Origin: Pseudomonas fluorescens
GTDB lineage: Bacteria; Pseudomonadota; Gammaproteobacteria; Pseudomonadales; Pseudomonadaceae
DNA: 64,000 nucleotides
Direction: 5' to 3'
Assembly (NCBI RefSeq): GCF_018614655.1
Contig: NZ_JAGGOG010000004.1
Location: 186,001 to 250,000, forward strand
The notes under the pieces are model-generated. The model saw only the letters and a program-made list of their open reading frames with translations, ran no database searches and had not been told where the DNA came from. The position numbers and the translations under genes were made by a program. Below, one piece after another: positions 54,410 to 63,000 of this stretch (position 1 is the stretch's first letter; each line of letters opens with the position of its first letter).

Positions 54410-55099
54410 TCAGCCTTTGGTGGAAAACCGATAACCGGTGCCGCGCACGGTTTGTACCAGACTCTCGTAGGCATCGCCCAGGGCTTTACGCAGGCGACGG
54501 ATATGCACGTCAACGGTACGCTCTTCGACATACACGTTGCCGCCCCACACCTGATCCAGCAACTGGCCGCGGGTGTAGGCGCGTTCTTGGTGGGTCATGA
54601 AGAACTGCAGCAGGCGATATTCGGTGGGGCCCATCTCGGCGGGCTTGCCGTCGATGGTCACGCGGTGGCTGATAGGGTCCAGCAGCAAGCCACCGACTTC
54701 GATAGGCGCTTCGCCATCAGTCGGTCCGGCACGGCGCAGCACGGCTTTCAGACGGGCTACCAGCTCCCGTGGGGAAAATGGCTTAGTGATGTAGTCATCG
54801 GCGCCGACTTCCAGGCCCTGGATCTTGTTGTCCTCTTCGCCTTTGGCGGTAAGCATGATGATCGGGATGTCCCCGGTCAGTTCATCGCGTTTGAGACGGC
54901 GGGCCAATTCGATGCCGGAGGTACCGGGCAGCATCCAGTCCAGCAGGATCAGGTCCGGCTTGCGGTCGACGATAATGGCATGGGCCTGCTGGGAGTTCTC
55001 CGCCTCCAGGCAGTCATAGCCGGCCATTTCCAACGCAACGGCGATCATTTCGCGAATAGGCGCTTCGTCGTCAACGATCAGAATGCTCCTGCCAACCAT
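54410..55099 (-). CDS. phoB: Phosphate regulon response regulator PhoB
   Basis: A 229-residue OmpR/PhoB regulator. The receiver (about 1-120) has [13 protein letters not shown], the phospho-acceptor in ILLDWMLPG and lysine in [10 protein letters not shown]; the winged helix (about 130-228) contains [20 protein letters not shown] and [12 protein letters not shown]. The start at 55099 has AGGA 8 bases upstream. A Pho-box-like site lies in its own promoter region, as expected for autoregulation. It forms an operon with phoR. Confidence 0.97.
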   Translation of the reverse strand: MVGRSILIVDDEAPIREMIAVALEMAGYDCLEAENSQQAHAIIVDRKPDLILLDWMLPGTSGIELARRLKRDELTGDIPIIMLTAKGEEDNKIQGLEVGADDYITKPFSPRELVARLKAVLRRAGPTDGEAPIEVGGLLLDPISHRVTIDGKPAEMGPTEYRLLQFFMTHQERAYTRGQLLDQVWGGNVYVEERTVDVHIRRLRKALGDAYESLVQTVRGTGYRFSTKG

Positions 55100-55151
55100 G
55101 CTAAGTCCTCTTGTCATTTAACTGTCTTGCGCCGCATTAGATAACGGAATT

Positions 55152-55169
55152 ATTGCAGTCGTGTGACAG
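55152..55169 (-). promoter_or_regulatory. Pho box upstream of phoB
   Basis: On the minus strand: CTGTCAC-ACGA-CTGCAAT, matching 6 of 7 and 5 of 7 positions of the consensus halves. It lies 53 bases before the phoB start. Confidence 0.6.
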
Positions 55170-55251
55170 TATTTTAGTGCCTCGGGCAATCGGCGCCTTC
55201 CTGGACTACGCTTTGGGTCCGAATCCTGACAACCACAAAAGGAAGGTTCCG

Positions 55252-55632
55252 ATGACTTACAGTACTTTTTCCTGGAAAGCCCTGCTGGTAACGGCCGCAT
55301 TGACGCTGCCGACCCTGGCCTTTGCGGCGGATCCTGCGATGACCAAGGACGGGATGCTGGTGGATCACAAGGGCATGACGCTCTACACCTTTGCCAAGGA
55401 TGCTGACGGCAAGTCTGTGTGCAACGACAAGTGCGCTGCCAACTGGCCACCGCTGAAAGCGGAATCCACGGATACGCCAGCCGGCAAATGGACCGTCATC
55501 ACGCGTGATGACCAGACCAGCCAATGGGCCTACGGTGGCAAACCGCTCTATACCTTCGTCATGGACAAAAAAGCCGGTGACATGACCGGCGAAGACAAAA
55601 TGGACGGGGCGTGGAAGGTCGCCAAACCGTAA
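55252..55632 (+). CDS. Secreted YxFxxD-repeat protein (COG4315/Lipoprotein_15 type)
   Basis: A 126-residue protein with a signal peptide (about 1-25, MTYSTFSWKALLVTAALTLP...AFA). Two repeats characteristic of PF03640 follow: GMTLYTFAKDADGKSVCNDKC (about residues 41-61) and KPLYTFVMDKKAGDMTGEDK. There is no lipobox cysteine after the signal, so it is probably periplasmic rather than lipid-anchored. Two cysteines may form a disulfide. The function is unknown. AAGGAAGG precedes the ATG at 55252. Confidence 0.85.
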   Translation: MTYSTFSWKALLVTAALTLPTLAFAADPAMTKDGMLVDHKGMTLYTFAKDADGKSVCNDKCAANWPPLKAESTDTPAGKWTVITRDDQTSQWAYGGKPLYTFVMDKKAGDMTGEDKMDGAWKVAKP

Positions 55633-55641
55633 ACCAACCCT

Positions 55642-55744
55642 GTAGCCGCTGCCGCCAGGCTGCGATAAGGCCGAAGGCCTTCAACGATCTTGGATTTTGC
55701 GCGCCGACCGTGTCGGCGATCGCAGTCTGGCGGCAGCGGCTACA
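55642..55744. repeat. REP-like palindromic element (diverged)
   Basis: Starts GTAGCCGCTGCCGCCAGGCT and ends with the inverse AGTCTGGCGGCAGCGGCTAC. The interior includes AAGGCCGAAGGCCTT. It lies between convergent genes. Confidence 0.85.
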
Positions 55745-55752
55745 GAAGGGAA

Positions 55753-56643
55753 TTACCGAAACCCGTAGTCCGCCACAATCCCGACAAAAATCGCCAACCC
55801 TGCCCAGTGGTTGTGCAAAAACGCCTTGAAGCACTTCATCCGATCTCTGTCCCGTGTATACCAGAACTCCCAGGCGAAACACCCGGCCGCCGCCAGCAGC
55901 CCAAGGTGGAACCAACCTCCCAGTTCAAAACGCGTGCCTGCCAGCAGCAGGCAAACCAGCGCCAAGCCCTGCAAGGTCAGAATGATCACCCGGTCGGCGT
56001 CACCGAACAGAATCGCGGTGGATTTCACGCCGATTTTCAAGTCGTCGTCACGATCGGTCATCGCGTAGTAGGTGTCGTAGGCCACCGTCCACAGCAGGTT
56101 GGCGATGTACAGCAGCCAGGCGGTGGCCGGCAGGCTGCCGGTCTCGGCGGTGAACGCCATTGGCATGCCCCAGGAAAACGCAGCGCCCAATACCACCTGC
56201 GGGTAGTAGGTGTAGCGCTTCATGAACGGGTAGCTGACCGCCAGTGCCAGACCGCCCAGCGACAGCCAGATGGTCATGGAATTAGTCAGCAGCACCAGCA
56301 GGAAACTGATCAGCATCAGTACCGCAAAGAACACCAGGGCTTCTTTTGAACTGATCTTGCCGCTGGCCAACGGGCGTTGCGCGGTACGCTTCACATGCCC
56401 GTCGACCTTGCGGTCGGCCCAGTCATTAATGACGCAACCGGCAGCGCGGGTCAGCGTGACGCCCAGGACAAAAATCACAATGTTGGCCAGGGACGGCGAA
56501 CCCTTGCCGGCAATCCACAGTGCCCAGAGTGTCGGCCACAGCAGCAGATAGATGCCGATGGGTTTGTCCATGCGGGTCAGCTGGATGAAGTCCCAGGCCC
56601 GAGGATTCAGGTGATTCAGGGATTTGAGCAGACGCTGATACAT
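55753..56643 (-). CDS. ubiA: 4-hydroxybenzoate octaprenyltransferase
   Basis: A 296-residue membrane prenyltransferase of ubiquinone synthesis. It contains [20 protein letters not shown], the first aspartate-rich motif [20 protein letters not shown] and the second [20 protein letters not shown], with eight to nine hydrophobic spans. It attaches the polyprenyl tail to 4-hydroxybenzoate made by UbiC. The start at 56643 overlaps the ubiC stop by one base (TGATG), so translation is coupled. Confidence 0.95.
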   Translation of the reverse strand: MYQRLLKSLNHLNPRAWDFIQLTRMDKPIGIYLLLWPTLWALWIAGKGSPSLANIVIFVLGVTLTRAAGCVINDWADRKVDGHVKRTAQRPLASGKISSKEALVFFAVLMLISFLLVLLTNSMTIWLSLGGLALAVSYPFMKRYTYYPQVVLGAAFSWGMPMAFTAETGSLPATAWLLYIANLLWTVAYDTYYAMTDRDDDLKIGVKSTAILFGDADRVIILTLQGLALVCLLLAGTRFELGGWFHLGLLAAAGCFAWEFWYTRDRDRMKCFKAFLHNHWAGLAIFVGIVADYGFR

Positions 56644-57206
56644 CAACCATTCTCCGGATGTTCGTGCACGGCGTGCCACAGGTTCGGCAGGAAAACTTCG
56701 GCCACCAGCACGCTCAATGATCCGCGATCAAAGCGTGAGCGGCGCGCCCACAGTTCATCGGCTTGCGCGGCTGTTGGCAGCCATTCCCGTGGGTAATGGC
56801 AAACCTCAATGGCCCGGCGTGCAAACGCTTGGTCGCAGAACAACAGTTCGCCCAGCGAGCGGCTGCCCAGCTCATCCATATGCAAGCCGTCACCCTGCAA
56901 GGCATTGCGGGCCGCCACGCTGCGGGCAAACACCCAGGCCTGGCCGTGGCCGCGCAAATACACCTCGCGAACCCAGCCAATGCTGGCCGGCGGCAAGTCC
57001 AGGGCGGCGCACTCATCGTCCCGCAGCGGCTGCCAGCCTTCCACCAACGGCGTCACGCTGAAGCCGTCATTGGACAGGCGCGTCAGGCGTCGTGTCAGCG
57101 AGCCGTCATCGAACAGCCAGTTGAGGATCAGCGGCGCGGGCAGGGGGCTCAGGAGGCTCTGGGTCAGCCATCGGCAAGCAACGGAAGCGGCGTTTGAGTG
57201 CGGCAC
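56643..57206 (-). CDS. ubiC: Chorismate lyase
   Basis: A 187-residue enzyme converting chorismate to 4-hydroxybenzoate and pyruvate. Family features: [20 protein letters not shown] near the N-terminus, [18 protein letters not shown] (active-site arginine region, about residues 82-99), and the C-terminal [18 protein letters not shown]. The start is GTG at 57206 without an obvious ribosome site; no better in-frame start was found. It is the first gene of the ubiCA operon and is divergent from the rubredoxin gene. Confidence 0.92.
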   Translation of the reverse strand: MPHSNAASVACRWLTQSLLSPLPAPLILNWLFDDGSLTRRLTRLSNDGFSVTPLVEGWQPLRDDECAALDLPPASIGWVREVYLRGHGQAWVFARSVAARNALQGDGLHMDELGSRSLGELLFCDQAFARRAIEVCHYPREWLPTAAQADELWARRSRFDRGSLSVLVAEVFLPNLWHAVHEHPENG

Positions 57207-57402
57207 GGTGGGTCATTATTGGCAGCAAAAGAGGCGGCGAGCTTACCATGGTGACCCGGGCTTTTGCCGGGACATACTGCTCCAGGCGTCGATCATGCTT
57301 GCATCTGCGAGCCCCGATCAGTACAAAACGCCCTGAGCCGTACGGCAACGCTGGATCTATCGACTGTCGGCCAGTAAAGCCTGGACCCTGAGGAAGCAAG
57401 TA

Positions 57403-57570
57403 ATGAAGAAGTGGCAATGTGTAGTCTGTGGCCTGATCTATGACGAGAAGGACGGCTGGCCGGATGACGGAATCGCTCCGGGCACCCTGTGGCAGGACGT
57501 CCCGGAAGACTGGCTGTGCCCGGACTGCGGCGTCGGCAAAATGGATTTCGAAATGATCGAGATCGGTTAA
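57403..57570 (+). CDS. rubA: Rubredoxin
   Basis: A 55-residue iron protein found by reading the sequence directly. It starts [18 protein letters not shown] and carries the two CxxC pairs that hold the single iron (CVVC and CPDC), with the typical [18 protein letters not shown] in between. AGGAAG precedes the ATG. It carries electrons from the reductase encoded 51 bases downstream to an oxygenase or other acceptor. P. aeruginosa has two rubredoxin genes at this place; here only one is seen. Confidence 0.96.
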   Translation: MKKWQCVVCGLIYDEKDGWPDDGIAPGTLWQDVPEDWLCPDCGVGKMDFEMIEIG

Positions 57571-57621
57571 TTCTTTGAATTAAAGAAATGACTTTAAGAA
57601 ACGCACTACAAGGAGAAAGGA

Positions 57622-58770
57622 ATGAACGCACCTGTCGTGATCGTCGGCACCGGACTGGCCGGTTACAACCTGGCCCGGGAGTTTCGCAAACTCGATAGCG
57701 AAACCCCGCTGCTGCTGATCACCGCAGATGACGGGCGCTCCTACTCAAAGCCCATGCTCTCCACCGGTTTTGGCAAGAACAAGGAAGCCGATGGCCTGAG
57801 CATGGCTGAACCTGGCGCCATGGCCGAGCAACTCAAGGCCGAAGTGCGCACCCACACGCGCATCAGCGGCATCGACCCGGGCCACAAGCGCCTGTGGATC
57901 GGTGAAGAAGCCGTGGCCTATCGCGACCTGATTCTCGCCTGGGGCGCGGAAACTGTGCGGGTGCCGGTGCAGGGCGACGCCTCGGAGCTGATTTTTCCGA
58001 TCAACGACCTGGAAGACTACGCGCGCTTTCGTGTGGCAGCGGCCGGCAAACGTCGGGTCCTGTTGCTGGGTGCCGGGTTGATTGGCTGTGAGTTTGCCAA
58101 CGACTTGATCCTGGGCGGCTACGAAATCGACCTGGTGGCACCGTGTGAGCAAGTCATGCCGACCCTGCTGCACCCGGCCGCCGCCGCTGCGGTCCAGGCT
58201 GGGCTGGAAAGCCTCGGCGCGCGTTTCCACCTGGGGCCGGTGCTCAACCGCCTGCAACGTACCGCTGACGGTCTGGAGGCGCACCTGTCTGATGGCGAAG
58301 TGATTCAGTGTGACCTGGTGGTCTCGGCCATTGGTTTGCGTCCTCGCGTGGACCTGGCCGCTGCCGCCGGCTTGCAGACCAACCGCGGGATCATGGTCGA
58401 CCGTCACCTCAAGACCTCTCACGCCAATATCTACGCCCTGGGCGACTGCGCCGAGGTCGATGGCCTGAATTTGTTGTACGTCATGCCGCTGATGAGCTGC
58501 GCGCGCGCCCTGGCCCAGACCCTGGCGGGCAACGCCACGGCAGTCAGCTACGGGCCTATGCCGGTCACCGTGAAAACCCCGGTCTGCCCGTTGGTGGTCT
58601 CACCGCCGCCACGGGGCACCGAAGGGGTCTGGAGCGTCGAAGGCCAGGGCACCGACATCAAGGCATTGTGCCGCGACGCCAGCGGTCGCCTGCTGGGTTA
58701 TGCGCTGACCGGCACGGCCGTCATGGAGAAACTGGCCCTGAACAAAGAACTTCCGCCGTTGCTGGCGTAA
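57622..58770 (+). CDS. rubB: Rubredoxin-NAD(+) reductase
   Basis: A 382-residue FAD/NAD flavoprotein. The FAD-binding [18 protein letters not shown] is at the N-terminus, the NADH-binding [16 protein letters not shown] near residue 145, and the second FAD motif [14 protein letters not shown] near 270. It reduces rubredoxin with NADH; in alkane degraders (AlkT type) the pair feeds an alkane hydroxylase, but no hydroxylase is in this window. AAGGAGAAAGG precedes the ATG. It forms an operon with rubA. Confidence 0.94.
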   Translation: MNAPVVIVGTGLAGYNLAREFRKLDSETPLLLITADDGRSYSKPMLSTGFGKNKEADGLSMAEPGAMAEQLKAEVRTHTRISGIDPGHKRLWIGEEAVAYRDLILAWGAETVRVPVQGDASELIFPINDLEDYARFRVAAAGKRRVLLLGAGLIGCEFANDLILGGYEIDLVAPCEQVMPTLLHPAAAAAVQAGLESLGARFHLGPVLNRLQRTADGLEAHLSDGEVIQCDLVVSAIGLRPRVDLAAAAGLQTNRGIMVDRHLKTSHANIYALGDCAEVDGLNLLYVMPLMSCARALAQTLAGNATAVSYGPMPVTVKTPVCPLVVSPPPRGTEGVWSVEGQGTDIKALCRDASGRLLGYALTGTAVMEKLALNKELPPLLA

Positions 58771-58961
58771 ATACCGGTCGTTCTGTCGGAATAGCCCCTG
58801 TTTTGAGCGCAGAAAGGTCGCCACGAGACTGGCGCAGTGTCCGATGGCATGCCATCCTCACTCCCGTCTGCCGCAGAGTAGAGCCTGCGGCGCCTTGGGC
58901 GCTGCTCCACCAGAGAGCAGCACGGACATAACAACAAAAAACCGTCAAAGAGGCTTCATTT

Positions 58962-59237
58962 ATGCGTAAACCAGAACTCGCAGCCGCTATTGCTGAAAAA
59001 GCAGACCTGACCAAAGAACAGGCCAACCGCGTACTCAACGCCGTTCTCGAAGAAATCACCGGCGCCCTGCATCGCAAAGACAGCGTCACCCTGGTTGGCT
59101 TCGGCACCTTCCTGCAACGCCACCGCGGCGCCCGTACCGGCAAGAACCCACAAACCGGCGAGCCGGTAAAAATCAAGGCCAGCAACACCGTTGCGTTCAA
59201 GCCGGGCAAGTCGCTCAAAGACAGCGTCAACCCGTAA
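58962..59237 (+). CDS. hupA: HU-family DNA-binding protein
   Basis: A 91-residue nucleoid protein: MRKPELAAAIAEKADLTKEQ, then the signature GFGTFLQRHRGARTGKNPQT and a C-terminal NTVAFKPGKSLKDSVN. It bends and compacts DNA as a dimer. It follows rubB as PA5348 does in PAO1, which supports the hupA name over the other Pseudomonas HU genes. A terminator follows at 59275. Confidence 0.93.
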   Translation: MRKPELAAAIAEKADLTKEQANRVLNAVLEEITGALHRKDSVTLVGFGTFLQRHRGARTGKNPQTGEPVKIKASNTVAFKPGKSLKDSVNP

Positions 59238-59274
59238 CAGGCAGCACCGTCTCGAAGGGAGGCGTAGCAGGATA

Positions 59275-59312
59275 AAAAATGGGCACGCCGACTGGGTCGG
59301 GTGCCCATTTTT
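59275..59312 (+). terminator. Intrinsic terminator of the HU gene
   Basis: AAAAATGGGCAC (59275-59286) / GTGCCCATTTTT (59301-59312), a perfect 12-bp stem with a 14-base loop, ending in T5. Confidence 0.9.
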
Positions 59313-59427
59313 GTTGAGTGGTGCGAACGCAATGGTTGCCTGGGATTCTTCAGGGCGGGGACCGGCTTTACATGACTCTGTTTTCACTCAAAGTTAAACG
59401 TCGTTACGACTTTGCGTGAAATATGTA

Positions 59428-60018
59428 TCAGCACGCTTGGGTGATGGTATGAAAGGTCTTTTTCCCTTCATCAAAAAACAAGTACGCCTGAGCGAGATCA
59501 TGGCTCAGTTCGCTGATGTCAAGCTGCCCCAAGAAAACCATCGGCTTTCCACCCTCTATCGGCCATTCGGGGCTCTGAAGCCATTTTGGCGGCGTTTTCA
59601 GGTACCGGAAGTCAGATTTTATTTTTTCCTTCAGCCATGACTGTAATTCTTTGGGGCTGAGATTTTTTTGCTCTTCGATGAGCATAGAAAGATAGTCCGA
59701 CGGTAGCGATAGCCATTTTGGCTGCACTTTTAGTGTCAGGTTAAACAGGTCTTCGTATTTTTTTTCCACCGTGTGAGCGATACCCTTCTTGTTCAAGACA
59801 CCCGATAAAAGTGTCTGAATGTTGTAGATGCACTCCAGATTCAGATAGTTCTGACTGATTGCGTAGGTGTAGAGGTCAGGCTCAATAATATAGGCCGGTA
59901 GGTTGTTCTCACCTTTTAGCAACGCTTCGACAGCTGAGTCTGCATAGACTTTTTCTTCAAATGCTTTGGGTGAAATAGACCCTTCGACGAATTGCTTGAT
60001 GATTTCTATAGCGGTCAT
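59428..60018 (-). CDS. Probable immunity protein for the Rhs toxin
   Basis: A 196-residue cytoplasmic protein, not recognised with certainty. Residues about 145-185 (SPEWPIEGGKPMVFLGQLDI followed by LAQAYLFFDEG) resemble the C-terminal part of YwqG/DUF1963-like proteins. Its ATG overlaps the Rhs stop codon by one base (TAATG), the usual place for the cognate immunity gene. Sampled lines are only about 40-43% G+C by hand count, against about 60% in the surrounding genome, which shows recent transfer of the toxin-immunity end. The immunity role is inferred from position and composition. Confidence 0.72.
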   Translation of the reverse strand: MTAIEIIKQFVEGSISPKAFEEKVYADSAVEALLKGENNLPAYIIEPDLYTYAISQNYLNLECIYNIQTLLSGVLNKKGIAHTVEKKYEDLFNLTLKVQPKWLSLPSDYLSMLIEEQKNLSPKELQSWLKEKIKSDFRYLKTPPKWLQSPEWPIEGGKPMVFLGQLDISELSHDLAQAYLFFDEGKKTFHTITQAC

Positions 60019-63000
60019 TATTTGGTTCCTAAATGTCTGAATTCATCAAGCGCTGCGTGCTGTTCTCGGGTGACTTCACGTAGATTCCGTGGGTTGTTCA
60101 CGCTGGTTCCACCGTTACGTTGAGGGTTGTGATGGTGCAACTCCATCGAGTTTCCGTTCGCGTCCAGCGGTGCGGAGCCACGTTTCATGCGACTCATGTT
60201 GGCCGGGCTGAATTCACCTGAGCCTTTTGAGGCTTCGTGCCGATTTTTCCAGTACCTATTCCTCACGACATCCCATGCAGGCGCTTTGCCGTTAGGTAAA
60301 GGCTTATCGATGGCCTGGCCTCGCTTCCAACGTTTGAACTGGACACAACTCCAGCCCCAAGGGTCGATCCATCCAAGGGGGTTAGGCCCATATTGATAGA
60401 GGTTTATTCCCCCCGACAACCCAATCGGATCCGGCGTCGTAAACCTTCCCACGTCCGGATCATAAAACCTGAACGTATTGAAATGCAGCCCTGTCTCCCG
60501 GTCCAGATACTGCCCCTGAAACCGCAGGTTCTGCTCTTCGATGTAGTAGGACTCGCGCACCTCTTCCAGCGTGTTGCCCCACACCCGATAAGTCGCCCTC
60601 CAGACGTCGTGCCCGTCGGCTTCGGTCAGTTGTTCCGGCAGGCCGTTGAGGTCGTTGTGGTAGTAGCGGATTTTTTGCAGCGGCCCGCAGCCATCGACGC
60701 GGGCGAGGGGGTCGTAGCCTTCGTCTTCGTAAACATACAGGCTGGTCTGACTGTGTTTGTGTTCCTGCAACAGGCGCAGGCCGTCCCAGGTGAATCGGGT
60801 TTCGCCCAACGGATAGCCATCGCTGCCGTGTTCGTTTTTTTCGATACGTCGGCCGAGCGGGTCATAGGTCATCCTGACTACGCTGCCGTTTTCACTGTGT
60901 ACTTCAACCAGTCGGCTTTCAGCATCGTAGGCAAAGCGTTGTAGGCCACGTGCAGCGCTGCGTTTTTCAATCGTGCGGCCAAAGGCGTCGTAGCGGTAAC
61001 GCTTGTCCTGATAGGTCAGCAGTTTGTTGTGCACCACCAGCCCGGCCCCGGGCTGTGGGCCGTCTAGCAAGTTGGCGGCGGCGTCGTAGGCAAAGGTTTC
61101 GCGCTGGCCGTGCAGGTTGTCCTGGCTGGCGATGATGCGGCCAGTGGCATCGTAGTGCAGGAGTTGACGGTGCTGAGCGGCGGGTTGCTGGTCGAGTTTG
61201 CCGATCAGGTTGTCGGCCGGATCGTACTCGAACTGTTTTTGCACTGTCGCCGGCATCAGCGACGGCTGGTTGGTGTGCCGGCGTTGGCGTGAGCGCAAGC
61301 GGCCGCTGCGGTCGTATTCGCTGCGGGTACTGATCTGACCCTGGGTGCGCAGCACTTCACGGTGCAGGCGGTCGCGCTCGAAGTCGCTGATGACGTGGCC
61401 GTCGAGGTTGATCTGGTGCAGGTGGCCACTGCCGTAGTAGAGGCGATTGAGCCAGCGGCCGTCGGGCAATTGAGTCTGAACCAGATTGCCGAGTTCATCG
61501 TAGTGGTGTTGCAGGTGGCCGGTTGAACTCCCTTCGGCGATCAATTGGCCGAGGGCGTCATAGGCGAAGCTCAGGGCCTGCGCATTGCCCTGCAGATCGG
61601 TGAAGGTGACGGCGGTCAGTTGGTCCAATGGGTCGTAGGTGTAGTCGGTGCGTCCATCGTCGGTGGTTTTGGCAATCAATCGGCCAACCGCATCGCGTTC
61701 CAGTCGATGAATGATGGGGGCGACCGGCGTCTCGGGAACCACAGCCAGGCCATTGCCGTAAGGCGCCGGTACGGCGGTCACCGTCGCGACGTTGTCCAGC
61801 AGGTCGTAGGTGTACTGCTTGGCACTTGCGTCGAGGTCTTGCTGTTCTGTCAGACGATCCGCGGCATCCCACGCAAATCGATAGCGTTCACCGTTTTCAT
61901 TGACCAGCGCTTGTAGCCGCCCGTAGCTGTCATACGCGAACTGCACCTGCCGACCATGGGCATCGGTGCGCTGGCGCACCTGGCCGCGACGATTGTGCTG
62001 ATAGAGCGTGGTGTGCCCGGCCGGGTCGGTGTAACCCACCAATTGGCCGCTGACATCGCGCTGATACTGCTCGGTGCGCCCGTCCGGCAGTTGGCTGCTG
62101 AGCAGGCGTCCCTGGGCGTCGTAGCGAAATTGAGTGCGTTCGCCGAGGGCATCGATGATGACCTGCAAATAGCCCCGCTCGTCGTAGCTGAAGCGTGTCG
62201 GGTAACCGGAACAATCAATGTGCTCGACCAGTTGCCCGAACGGGTTCCAGCGCAGCTTTTTGCTTTTGCCGGTGGCGTCGATGATTTCCACGACCTGGCC
62301 GTGCGCGTCGTAGCGGTAGCGGGTGGCATAACCCAGAGGGTCGGTTTCGGCGATGCAGTTGCCGCGCTGATCGTAGCGATACTGCCAACTGTTGTCGGCC
62401 GCGTCGGTTTCCACCAGCGGCAAGGCCCAGTGCTCCAGCCACAACGTCGAATCGCTGCGACCCAGCGGGTCGGTTTCGCCGATCTGGTTGCCGGCCTCAT
62501 CGTAACTGTACTCATAGCGCCCGCCCTGCGGATCGGTAGCGCTGAGCAATTGGCGTTCGTCGTTCCAGTCAAACAGCCAGGTCTGGCCGAGGTTGTCGCT
62601 GTATTGAGTGATCTGGTGCTGAGTGTTCCAGTGCCGCGTGCTGACGCGCTGCAAACCGTCGCTGATGCGTGTGGTACCGGCTTGCAGGTCATAATCGAAT
62701 TGGTAGGTGTCGCCTTCATCGGTCCAGTGCCGGACCACGCGCCATTCCAAGTCTTCAATCAAGGCCCACTCATAGAAACACCGCAACCCGGTGGGCAACT
62801 GATGTTCCACCATGCGGCGACCGGCATCGTAAGCGAAGCGCCGCTGCACCTGGCCGGTGGCATCGCGCACCTCGGCCAGATTACCGATGGCGTCGTAGCC
62901 ATAGCTGACGAGTACTTCACGGCGTTGATCGGGATAAAGACGTTCGATGCGAGTGACGTGCTCAGGGGCGCGGATCAGTTCGACCTGCACCAGATCGAAG

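Noticed and set aside
57106..57417. Minus-strand frame overlapping ubiC, beginning [10 protein letters not shown]
   Set aside because: It is out of frame with ubiC and has no support; an ATG near the ubiC start belongs to this frame and so cannot be the ubiC start.
58870..58891. GCCGCAG/CTGCGGC hairpin upstream of the HU gene as a terminator or riboswitch
   Set aside because: Short stem without a T run, and no known aptamer pattern; left as an unremarkable leader hairpin.
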